From assembly GCA_002688875.1 (NCBI GenBank), contig NZDU01000013.1, positions 16,662-29,697 on the forward strand: a stretch of 13,036 bases of DNA, given 5' to 3'. The notes under the pieces are model-generated. The model ran no database searches, was not told the DNA's origin, and worked only from the letters and a program-made list of their open reading frames with translations. The translations under genes and the position numbers were made by a program. Source of the stretch: Candidatus Pacearchaeota archaeon (GTDB taxonomy: Archaea > Nanobdellota > Nanobdellia > Pacearchaeales > GW2011-AR1). Below are positions 4,675-10,124 of this stretch, one piece after another. Each line of letters opens with the position of its first letter. Within the stretch, counting starts at the first letter, position 1.

Positions 4675-5331
4675 TTATTGTTTGGAGTTGGAACTTACTA
4701 AGACTAAGCCTTGTTTTAGGTTTTTTAATAATTGCGTTGGGCGTTCGGTTACTGATTGGTCTTTGTATTTAAATTGATTGTATGCATCTGTTTTGCCTTC
4801 TCCGAAGAAGAGTAGGATTCCGCAATCTGCGTTTTCAATTAATCTTCTTGATGCAGTCATTCTTTTTGGCGGGGGTTTTGGGGAGTCTTCCATTGAGATA
4901 AATTCTAGAGAGTTATTTTTTACGGAATGATGATTGGGATATAATGCTCCGATATGGCCGTCTTCTCCGGAACTTAGTAAGACAATGTCAAAATTTCCAT
5001 AGGTGTTGAATTCTTCTAAGTAGTTTGATAGAGGTTGATCGTAATGGAATGGATGTAGGTTGCCATTTCTTAGGTTTTCCTTGACTAGTTTGAAATTGCT
5101 GTCTTCATGGTCTATGGGAACATATCTTTCATCTACCATAAAAACATGGACTTTGTCCCATTCTAAATCTTTTTTTGAGAGTTTGGAATATATTCCTTTA
5201 ACGCTTGTTCCTCCAACCGCACCTAATGTAACATGTGGTTTTTCTCTAAGGACTTCAGTTATTTTGTCTGAGATGTAATCTGAGGCGTATTTTTCTATAT
5301 CTTCTCGGTCTTTATATTTTATGATTTCCAT
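4675..5331 (-). CDS. pgl: 6-Phosphogluconolactonase (glucosamine-6-phosphate isomerase superfamily)
   Basis: A 218-residue enzyme expected to hydrolyse 6-phosphoglucono-1,5-lactone to 6-phosphogluconate in the cytosol. Family marks are the sugar-phosphate loop GGTSVKGIY (40-48), WDKVHVFMVDERYVP (58-72) with the D-E-R triad, the following DSNFKLVKENL, and LLSSGEDGHIGALYP (118-132), where the His of GxDGHxG is characteristic of the lactonase family. SPKPPPKRMT (150-159) matches the usual conserved P-rich turn before R-x-T. Length fits the family. It is the last gene of an operon, 6 nt after the Gfo/Idh/MocA-type dehydrogenase stop, so the dehydrogenase probably makes its substrate. Confidence 0.9.
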   Translation of the reverse strand: MEIIKYKDREDIEKYASDYISDKITEVLREKPHVTLGAVGGTSVKGIYSKLSKKDLEWDKVHVFMVDERYVPIDHEDSNFKLVKENLRNGNLHPFHYDQPLSNYLEEFNTYGNFDIVLLSSGEDGHIGALYPNHHSVKNNSLEFISMEDSPKPPPKRMTASRRLIENADCGILLFFGEGKTDAYNQFKYKDQSVTERPTQLLKNLKQGLVLVSSNSKQ

Positions 5332-5337
5332 TTTTTG

Positions 5338-6570
5338 TTAGGCTGATAACCTGCTTGAGGTTTTATTTTTTTTAGGGCCAGTTTTACTATCCTTTAATTT
5401 GATTAAGGGTTTTGCTCTACCATAGATTAGAAAAATATCTTCTATGTTCTCTATCGATTTTGTGACCGATGTTAGTGGTTCTTGATTGTACTCAATATTC
5501 TTTCTCATATCTTCAAAAACATGATAAAATGCGTCTCCAGGAACACAGTGATCAAAGATAGCGGCACCATTTTTATTAAAACCGTTTACACTTTTTTTAG
5601 GGATGTCAATTTCAACTCTTCCATTTTCATAATGCATAACAAATCTTTTGTGTTGGAGCTCACAAGATTTTGCCACATTAATACTTACATTACAATCATC
5701 TGAAAAATATTTGCTTGGTTGAATGTTGAAACTTACATCCATTCTAGTTTCTCCATACTTATTATCTTGAATTTGTGCATCTCTGGATTTGTAGGGCTGT
5801 GCATTAACACTTGAATGATCTATTATTGCTCCAATATTTCTAAGAAAGGCAATTGCATGAATTCCTGTGTCTAACCAGATTCCTCCACCTGATTTTTTGA
5901 TTTCTATGATTCCTCTATTTCTTTCGCTAGCAAAACCTTCGTTTTCTTCAATTCTTAGTTCAATACTATTAATTTTGCCTAGGCCATATCCTTGCCTTTT
6001 GTCTCTTGAGATTCTTTTAAAATCGTTTATGTAATGCTTGACGTTACCATAATGAGAATAATGTTCTGCGTCCATTATTATTCTTCCATTCATATTCATA
6101 TCAGTTATAGATCTTCTGAGCCTGGTAACATCATCCATAGAATGAACGGCGGGTTTTTCAACAATCATATGCCCGTGTTTTTTTAATACTTGTTCAACTA
6201 AGTTTAAATGGAATTTATTTGGAACTGAGATATCGATGACATCGTTTTTATTAACGTTATCAAAAAAACTACTTGGTAGCTCTGGATTATCTTGGTCTAG
6301 TTGATGATAATTGATAGAATTTAGAAGGTGATTTTTTAGGACGGTTTCTATTTTTGGATCAATTTTTCCTTTAATATTATATTTTTTTATGGTGTCAAAT
6401 AATCTATCTAGCCTATCGTTATCTTTGATTTGTTGTTCTTCGTAAACATCTGCGATAGATAAAACATCGAATTTTCCTATGAGGTCTGTTCCGCAAACCG
6501 CGTTATATTTTCTGGTAAGGCAGACGTCGCCTAGACCTCCAACTATATGTAAACCAATTTTTTCTTTCAT
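5338..6570 (-). CDS. Gfo/Idh/MocA-type dehydrogenase, candidate glucose-6-phosphate dehydrogenase
   Basis: A 410-residue NAD(P)-dependent sugar (phosphate) dehydrogenase. The N-terminal Rossmann part has IVGGLGDVCLTRK (9-21). DVIDISVPNKFH (110-121), IVEKP (136-140) and GGGIWLDTGIHAI (228-240) are the Gfo/Idh/MocA hallmarks: nucleotide loop, catalytic EKP lysine, and the D...H of the second domain. Some features also recall glucose-6-phosphate dehydrogenase, which shares the fold: GD...RK at the N-terminus and DAEHY (167-171), which resembles the phosphate-binding RIDHY. With 6-phosphogluconolactonase 6 nt downstream, oxidation of glucose 6-phosphate is the best guess (inference). The C-terminus has a Lys/Ser-rich tail. 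Confidence 0.8.
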   Translation of the reverse strand: MKEKIGLHIVGGLGDVCLTRKYNAVCGTDLIGKFDVLSIADVYEEQQIKDNDRLDRLFDTIKKYNIKGKIDPKIETVLKNHLLNSINYHQLDQDNPELPSSFFDNVNKNDVIDISVPNKFHLNLVEQVLKKHGHMIVEKPAVHSMDDVTRLRRSITDMNMNGRIIMDAEHYSHYGNVKHYINDFKRISRDKRQGYGLGKINSIELRIEENEGFASERNRGIIEIKKSGGGIWLDTGIHAIAFLRNIGAIIDHSSVNAQPYKSRDAQIQDNKYGETRMDVSFNIQPSKYFSDDCNVSINVAKSCELQHKRFVMHYENGRVEIDIPKKSVNGFNKNGAAIFDHCVPGDAFYHVFEDMRKNIEYNQEPLTSVTKSIENIEDIFLIYGRAKPLIKLKDSKTGPKKNKTSSRLSA

Positions 6571-6593
6571 TTTGTGATAAGTAAATTTATGAA

Positions 6594-6770
6594 TTAATCT
6601 TCTGTGAATAAAACCCAGTGTTTGAAACTGCAGTATTTATTTCCTTGGGGGCTTATATAAAAATCGGTTGGGGTTTGGGTTTCCAAAGGTTTATCGCAAT
6701 AATTGCATTTTGTGTCTGTAGTTTTTTGATCCTCAGAAACCATGCTTGTTAACCCTTTTTCATTAATCAT
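6594..6770 (-). CDS. 58-aa zinc-finger protein at the head of the sugar-phosphate operon
   Basis: The frame begins MINEKGLTSMVSEDQK and has a compact CNYCDKPLE (22-30) ... KYCSFKHWVLF (46-56) module. C22, C25, C47 and H51 give a C-x2-C-x21-C-x3-H site, which resembles treble-clef or MYM/YHS-like small zinc-binding domains. The TATA box at 6789-6799 lies about 24 nt before the ATG at 6770, which favours that start over Met-10 (6743). The stop lies 23 nt before the dehydrogenase start, so all three genes probably share a transcript. The partner is unknown; it could be a regulator or a protein-binding accessory. Confidence 0.7.
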   Translation of the reverse strand: MINEKGLTSMVSEDQKTTDTKCNYCDKPLETQTPTDFYISPQGNKYCSFKHWVLFTED

Positions 6771-6788
6771 AAGGTTTTAAGGGCAAGA

Positions 6789-6799
6789 TATTATATAAT
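6789..6799 (-). promoter_or_regulatory. TATA box of the zinc-finger/dehydrogenase/lactonase operon
   Basis: TTATATAATAT on the minus strand, about 24 nt before the ATG at 6770, fits a leaderless operon start. Confidence 0.55.
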
Positions 6800-6856
6800 A
6801 ATTGTCAATTGGGTATATATCTAAGTATATTTTCAATATTGAATATATTTAATAAA

Positions 6857-6870
6857 ACTTAAATATATTA
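6857..6870 (+). promoter_or_regulatory. Probable TATA region for the AbrB-PhoU gene
   Basis: acttaaatatatta is the last strong A/T box before the gene. It would place the start near 6890 and give a leader of about 135 nt, unlike the leaderless neighbours. Confidence 0.4.
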
Positions 6871-6904
6871 ATGTTGTAGTAAATGGGTGGGATTAGTAAG
6901 TTAA

Positions 6905-7001
6905 GGAGAACTTTGAAATAATACAATTTCAATGTTCTCTAAGAAGAACTTTGCTGCGATTTCCATCGGAAATGTCAATTATGCAAAGTTCTCTGGAGGT
7001 G
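6905..7001 (+). promoter_or_regulatory. Structured leader with competing hairpins before the AbrB-PhoU gene
   Basis: Hairpin 1: GAGAAC-T-TTGAAAT (6906-6919) pairs with ATTTCAA-T-GTTCTC (6926-6939), 13 of 14 positions, with a 6-nt loop. Hairpin 2: AGAACTTTGC (6945-6954) pairs perfectly with GCAAAGTTCT (6983-6992), and inside it ATTTCC-ATC-GGAAAT (6959-6973) forms another stem. The outer arms also fit each other: GAGAACTTTG (6906-6915) pairs perfectly with CAAAGTTCTC (6984-6993), which excludes both hairpins. A perfect Shine-Dalgarno GGAGGTG (6995-7001) follows directly. It may be an RNA switch or a four-half-site operator for the encoded AbrB-domain protein. Confidence 0.65.
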
Positions 7002-7025
7002 TTAATGGGTTAGTGAGGTTTGATA

Positions 7026-8012
7026 ATGAAAAGAAAGGTTATTAGTCAAGGGCATAATACTTTAACAATGACTTTGCCGTCTGAGTGGGTTAAGAAGTTT
7101 AATTTGACTAGAGGGAGTGAGGTTGATGTTGTTGAGAAGGACAACGGTTTGTTTATATCGACTGAAAAGAATGATAGGGATCGGAAGGCGGAGATTGATT
7201 TGGATGGGTTGGATATTCCTACTATATGGAAGTATTTTATGGCGGTTTATAGAGAAGGGTATGATGAATTGGTAGTGAGGCATAGCCCTAATCAGAAATT
7301 GGAAAGTCCTTATAAGTATTTTTGCCGTCATGATGCAGATGTTAAATATCAAAGTGAAGAAATATCGGCTTTGGAATTTGTGCATGAATTGGTTAATAGG
7401 TTTATAGGATTTGAGATAATTTCTCATGATGATGGTTCGGTATTAATAAGGGATATGAGTGAGCCTTCGTCAAAGGAGTTTGATACTTCATTGAGGAGAG
7501 TTTTGTTGTTGGTTCAGCAAATGTCGGAGGAGACGTTTGAGGCTCTTGATAGTTCGGATTCTAAGATATTGAAACATATTCATGATGTGGATATAAACTT
7601 GGATAAGTTTCATGATTATTGTATAAGGATATTGAATAAGATTGGGCATAAGGAATCTAGGAAAACTAATTTGTTGTTTTCGACTTTGTTTTATTTGGAA
7701 TCGGTGGGGGATGAGTTTAAGTCTATTTCGCATCATTTGTTGTTTGATTTTAATAATGGAAATTTTGAGCATGTGATTGATATTTCTGAGTCTATAAAAG
7801 AGCAATTGGAATTGTATTTTAAACTTTTTTATAAATTTGATAGAGAGAAGATTATTAGGATATCTGAGATTGATAAGAATCGGTATTTTGGAGTGAAGAG
7901 CAAGTTTAAGGAGACTGAGACAAATGAGGAGAGGGAGATTTTTCATCATTTGAGGATAATTGCTCGGTATATTAATACGTTGACGGAGTTGAGGATAGAG
8001 ATGGAGTATTGA
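7026..8012 (+). CDS. phoU: AbrB/SpoVT-domain plus PhoU-domain regulator
   Basis: A 328-residue protein. Residues 1-45 form a swapped-hairpin AbrB DNA-binding domain (KRKVISQGHNTLTMTLPSEW then VKKFNLTRGSEVDVVEKDNG). The remainder, from about residue 120, is all-helical with acidic helices typical of PhoU repeats (SLRRVLLLVQQMSEETFEAL, later LESVGDEFKSISHHLL). Archaeal AbrB-PhoU proteins are commonly linked to phosphate uptake control; whether a pst or pit transporter lies nearby cannot be seen. The start at 7026 has GAGGT 6 nt upstream, and a TTG at 7020 is the only alternative. The gene has a long structured leader. It is probably monocistronic. Confidence 0.88.
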   Translation: MKRKVISQGHNTLTMTLPSEWVKKFNLTRGSEVDVVEKDNGLFISTEKNDRDRKAEIDLDGLDIPTIWKYFMAVYREGYDELVVRHSPNQKLESPYKYFCRHDADVKYQSEEISALEFVHELVNRFIGFEIISHDDGSVLIRDMSEPSSKEFDTSLRRVLLLVQQMSEETFEALDSSDSKILKHIHDVDINLDKFHDYCIRILNKIGHKESRKTNLLFSTLFYLESVGDEFKSISHHLLFDFNNGNFEHVIDISESIKEQLELYFKLFYKFDREKIIRISEIDKNRYFGVKSKFKETETNEEREIFHHLRIIARYINTLTELRIEMEY

Positions 8013-8050
8013 GTTGGGGGTTTTTGTTAGTAGTTTGTCATTGCAATAAT

Positions 8051-8059
8051 CTTTAAAAA
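8051..8059 (+). promoter_or_regulatory. TATA box for the 91-aa gene
   Basis: CTTTAAAAA is centred about 26 nt before the ATG at 8081, which implies a leaderless mRNA. Confidence 0.55.
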
Positions 8060-8080
8060 TAGATATAGTGTAGAATTTTT

Positions 8081-8356
8081 ATGAGTAGAGATAGAACTGT
8101 GCCTTTTGGTGACTTGAAAATTGTATATAAAATTAATTATGTTCAAGAAGGAGAGAGTCATAGAAAAGTTGTTGACTTGAATATAGATTATGGTGAAAGC
8201 CATGGAGATGCAGTTGTTGATCAAAGTAAGTATAAAGGTCTGATTGAAGAATTGAAGAAAATTGTTGAAGATTATGATGAAACTGATGTTGAGGGAGTTT
8301 TAGAAATGAAACTTTCAATTCCGGGTTTTGGATTAGAAGAACCTACTAAACTTTAG
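8081..8356 (+). CDS. Unknown 91-aa acidic protein
   Basis: Not recognised. A soluble 91-residue protein with alternating beta-like segments at the N-terminus (LKIVYKINYVQEGE, KVVDLNIDYGE), a central helix (KYKGLIEELKKIVEDYDETD, about residues 47-66) and another beta-like segment (VLEMKLSIPGFGLEEP). The layout resembles a small alpha/beta sandwich, but there is no motif to name it. It has its own TATA box with leaderless spacing. The codon use is A-rich. It lies between the PhoU regulator and tRNA-Gln and shows no operon link to either. Confidence 0.7.
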   Translation: MSRDRTVPFGDLKIVYKINYVQEGESHRKVVDLNIDYGESHGDAVVDQSKYKGLIEELKKIVEDYDETDVEGVLEMKLSIPGFGLEEPTKL

Positions 8357-8384
8357 TTTTTGTCCTTTTTTATTTACTAAAAAC

Positions 8385-8393
8385 ATTTAAAAG
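8385..8393 (+). promoter_or_regulatory. TATA box for tRNA-Gln
   Basis: ATTTAAAAG predicts a start near 8415, 20 nt before the tRNA. Confidence 0.5.
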
Positions 8394-8434
8394 TAGGGTA
8401 TCTATTTAGTTTAGAGAGTGCAAATATATGCAAA

Positions 8435-8507
8435 AGCCCTGTAGTACAGTGGTCAAGTATCTTCGGTTCTGGGCCGAAGGACCCAGGTTCGAATCCTGGC
8501 GGGGCTA
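8435..8507 (+). tRNA. tRNA-Gln (anticodon CTG)
   Basis: A complete 73-nt cloverleaf. The acceptor AGCCCTG pairs with CGGGGCT (A1-U72 as is usual for tRNA-Gln, one U-G), D-stem GTAC with GTAT, anticodon stem TTCGG with CCGAA around loop TTCTGGG (anticodon CTG, reading CAG), T-arm CCAGG-TTCGAAT-CCTGG, discriminator A. No intron, no CCA. In archaea this tRNA is normally charged through Glu-tRNA and GatDE. A run of T (8508-8514) directly follows and can end transcription. Confidence 0.93.
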
Positions 8508-8515
8508 TTTTTTTA
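8508..8515 (+). terminator. T-tract after tRNA-Gln
   Basis: Seven or more T directly follow the tRNA discriminator, as expected for archaeal termination. Confidence 0.5.
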
Positions 8516-8537
8516 TGGATGGTGTTTTTTAGGTAGT

Positions 8538-8546
8538 TTTATAAAT
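8538..8546 (+). promoter_or_regulatory. TATA box for tRNA-Glu
   Basis: TTTATAAAT predicts a start near 8568, some 36 nt before the tRNA. Confidence 0.55.
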
Positions 8547-8574
8547 TGAGTTTATTTAGAATTTTGATTGTAGG

Positions 8575-8596
8575 TACGTTAATATCTTTTAACGTA
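8575..8596 (+). repeat. Perfect 8-bp hairpin in the tRNA-Glu 5' leader
   Basis: TACGTTAA (8575-8582) and TTAACGTA (8589-8596) pair perfectly around the loop TATCTT. It ends 7 nt before the mature tRNA and could affect leader processing. Confidence 0.5.
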
Positions 8597-8603
8597 TGAT
8601 TCT

Positions 8604-8676
8604 GCCCCGTTAGTGCAGCGGCCAAGCATCTCGCCTTCTCAAGGCGGTGACCCGGGTTCGAATCCCGGACGGGGCA
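8604..8676 (+). tRNA. tRNA-Glu (anticodon CTC)
   Basis: A complete 73-nt cloverleaf. The acceptor GCCCCGT pairs perfectly with ACGGGGC, D-stem GTGC with GCAT, anticodon stem TCGCC with GGCGG around loop TTCTCAA (anticodon CTC, reading GAG), T-arm CCGGG-TTCGAAT-CCCGG, discriminator A. No intron and no encoded CCA. A recombinase fragment starts 60 nt downstream, so this gene is a possible former insertion target, although no second copy of its 3' end is seen here. Confidence 0.93.
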
Positions 8677-8707
8677 TATGAAATAAGTTTAGTGATCTTC
8701 ATTGTGG

Positions 8708-8714
8708 TTTATTA
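8708..8714 (+). promoter_or_regulatory. TATA-like box for the recombinase fragment
   Basis: TTTATTA is centred 26 nt before the ATG at 8737 and only 14 nt before the ATG at 8725, so it favours 8737. Confidence 0.4.
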
Positions 8715-8736
8715 GTTATGATTAATGAATAAGAGC

Positions 8737-8952
8737 ATGGACATACATAATCATAAGAGGAGTTTTGAGAGAATAATGGAAAAAATAAAAGAGTCTGATG
8801 AGATTTCTGAAGAGAATGAAGATTATATGTTGAGATTTAAGGATTATTTGTTAAGTGAGAATATTCTTACATCTGAATTTTTTTATCTCTTGTGGTTATC
8901 ATATCCCTTTCATCACCAATATATTATTATTTTTGGAAAGAGTAGCCTTTAG
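8737..8952 (+). pseudogene. N-terminal stump of an archaeal tyrosine recombinase (integrase)
   Basis: The first 45 or so residues (MDIHNHKRSFERIMEKIKES, then ISEENEDYMLRFKDYLLSEN) read like the N-terminal core-binding (SAM-like) domain of archaeal XerC/XerD-type integrases: a charged helix, S-E-E-N, then FKDYLLSE. After SENI the expected continuation (S-x-x-R-x-x-R-Y-L) is absent; instead a hydrophobic out-of-family tail runs 25 residues to a stop. The catalytic domain (R...HxxR...Y) is nowhere in the window. It is thus a truncated remnant, 60 nt after tRNA-Glu, where such genes normally insert. An upstream ATG at 8725 is possible. Partition of an integrase by insertion is an alternative to deletion. 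Confidence 0.65.
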
Positions 8953-9002
8953 AAAATGAAAAAGAAAGAGGTAGATTAGGTTCTTAATAGGTTTTAAGAG
9001 AA

Positions 9003-9012
9003 AAATATAAAA
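9003..9012 (+). promoter_or_regulatory. TATA box for the YdeI-family gene
   Basis: AAATATAAAA is centred about 27 nt before the ATG at 9035, leaderless spacing. Confidence 0.55.
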
Positions 9013-9034
9013 CCAGTAAGTTCTTGTAAAATTT

Positions 9035-9604
9035 ATGGAAAAAAGGAAAGAACTTTATCTTAAGAATAGAAAAGAATGGTATAAGTGGTTACTAAAAAAC
9101 CATAATTTATCAAAAGGAATATGTCTTATTTTTTATAAAATATCCAGTAAAAAAGAAAGTATGATTTGGGAGGAAGCAGTTCAAGAAGCTCTTTGTTTTG
9201 GCTGGATAGATTCTGTTGTAAAAAAGATAGATGGCGAAAAAAGAAAACAACTTTTTACACCTCGAAAGCCAAAAAGCGGATGGAGTAAACTAAACAAAGA
9301 TCATATAAAAAGACTCATCGAAAATAATTTAATGCATGAATCAGGATTGCAAAAAATAAAAATTGCAAAAAAAGATGGCTCTTGGTCAATTAGAGATGAT
9401 GCAGAAAACTTAATTATCCCAAATGATTTAAAGAGAAAATTTGATCAAAATAAGATTGCGTTTAGAAATTTTCAAGCTTTTACCAAAATTTATAAAAAAG
9501 GTTATTTGCATTGGTTATATTCAGCTAAGCGTGAAGAAACCCGAAAGAAACGAATCATCGAAATAGTAAAATTATGTGGGCAAAACATTAAATCAAGAAA
9601 TTAG
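9035..9604 (+). CDS. YdeI/OmdA-family protein
   Basis: A 189-residue protein of the YdeI/OmpD-associated (OmdA) family. Marks are the N-terminal YKWLLKNHNLSKGICLIFYK (16-35), the WEEAVQEALCFGWIDSVVKK segment (45-64) with the family's A-L-C-F-G-W-I-D core, FTPRKPKSGWSKLNKDHIKR (74-93), and a C-terminal helical part with NFQAFTKIYKKGYLHWLYSA and a basic R-K-K-R-I end. Members are linked to stress and bacteriocin tolerance in bacteria, but the biochemical role is unclear. It is intact with its own leaderless promoter. It is more common in bacteria; A-rich codon use and the position behind a recombinase stump suggest acquisition by transfer. Confidence 0.85.
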   Translation: MEKRKELYLKNRKEWYKWLLKNHNLSKGICLIFYKISSKKESMIWEEAVQEALCFGWIDSVVKKIDGEKRKQLFTPRKPKSGWSKLNKDHIKRLIENNLMHESGLQKIKIAKKDGSWSIRDDAENLIIPNDLKRKFDQNKIAFRNFQAFTKIYKKGYLHWLYSAKREETRKKRIIEIVKLCGQNIKSRN

Positions 9605-9621
9605 TAAAAATTCAATAGTAA

Positions 9622-9746
9622 ACTATAAATACAACCTTCCTTTATAGATAACATGAAAAGAAAAAATCTTTTCAAATATGCTTCTTTACTCCATAACTAA
9701 ATGTACTAAAGCGGTCTAGGCTCGGATGGAACATCCACTAATTTTT
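9622..9746 (+). other. Small transcription unit: promoter, 15-codon ORF, hairpin with T-run
   Basis: In the 185-nt gap after the YdeI-family gene, actataaata (9622-9631) lies about 26 nt before an ATG at 9653. This opens only 15 codons (MKRKNLFKYASLLHN, stop at 9700). Downstream, GGATG-gaa-CATCC (9724-9736) forms a short stem followed by ATTTTT, which resembles a terminator. It could be the beginning of a deleted gene, a short peptide or an RNA of about 100 nt. The gap has no other feature I can support. Confidence 0.3.
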
Positions 9747-9789
9747 AGAAATAAATTTATGTTAATTAGTTTATTTATTAATTGTTGTT

Positions 9790-9999
9790 TTACATTCCTA
9801 AGAATTTCATGAGTTCGAAGACTAAAAATGCGGGCCAGACGATTGCTTTTAGGAATCCCCAGAATCCCATTCCGAAGGTTGTTGCGGTTGATATGTTGTA
9901 GACTGCTGCTCCAATGAAGCCAAGGCAGTATCCTCCTCCGGTGCATGTGTTTACGTTACATCTGCAAGCAGATTTTCTTTCTTTTCTTTTTTCTTTCAT
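9790..9999 (-). CDS. Small Cys-rich membrane protein
   Basis: A 69-residue protein with a basic N-terminus (MKEKRKERKS), four cysteines (C12, C14, C19 and C25 in CRCNVNTCTGGGYC), then two hydrophobic segments, about residues 24-42 and 46-66, with GFIGAAVYNISTAT and the characteristic FLKAIVWPAFLVFELMKFLG. The (L)K-A-x-V-W-P-A-x-L-V-(Y/F) motif is typical of small membrane proteins found in DPANN archaea and CPR bacteria, none with known function to my knowledge. The cysteines may bind metal or form disulfides. A TATA box (10021-10028) about 26 nt upstream fits a leaderless start. Divergent from rfcS. Confidence 0.8.
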   Translation of the reverse strand: MKEKRKERKSACRCNVNTCTGGGYCLGFIGAAVYNISTATTFGMGFWGFLKAIVWPAFLVFELMKFLGM

Positions 10000-10020
10000 G
10001 GTGTTTTGTGGTGAGTGTGG

Positions 10021-10028
10021 TTTATAAA
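10021..10028 (-). promoter_or_regulatory. TATA box for the Cys-rich membrane protein
   Basis: TATTTATAAA on the minus strand is centred about 26 nt before the ATG at 9999. Confidence 0.6.
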
Positions 10029-10095
10029 TATTTTGTAGTCTGGTTTGATTGTGTTCTTTTATTTTATAATTTCATTCGTTTCTACCACAAATATC

Positions 10096-10103
10096 TTTAT
10101 AAA
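10096..10103 (+). promoter_or_regulatory. TATA box for rfcS
   Basis: TTTATAAA is centred about 26 nt before the ATG at 10125, which implies a leaderless start. Confidence 0.65.
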
Positions 10104-10124
10104 AAGAATTGACGGTTTTAGTAA

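Noticed and set aside
7062..7949. Two minus-strand open frames opposite the AbrB-PhoU gene
   Set aside because: The products are Ile/Leu/Asn-rich shadows of the PhoU coding strand with no motif, promoter or Shine-Dalgarno site.
8953..9034. Short frame MKKKEVD after the recombinase stump
   Set aside because: Seven codons only, no initiation signal, and no clear continuation of the recombinase in any frame.
9700..9740. Further tRNA remnant (gctcggatggaacatcc region)
   Set aside because: It looks vaguely like a T-arm, but the stem closes on a 3-nt loop and the T-loop consensus is absent.
9716..9946. 76-codon minus-strand frame over the Cys-rich membrane protein
   Set aside because: It overlaps the better supported membrane protein gene in another frame and lacks a promoter at the right distance.
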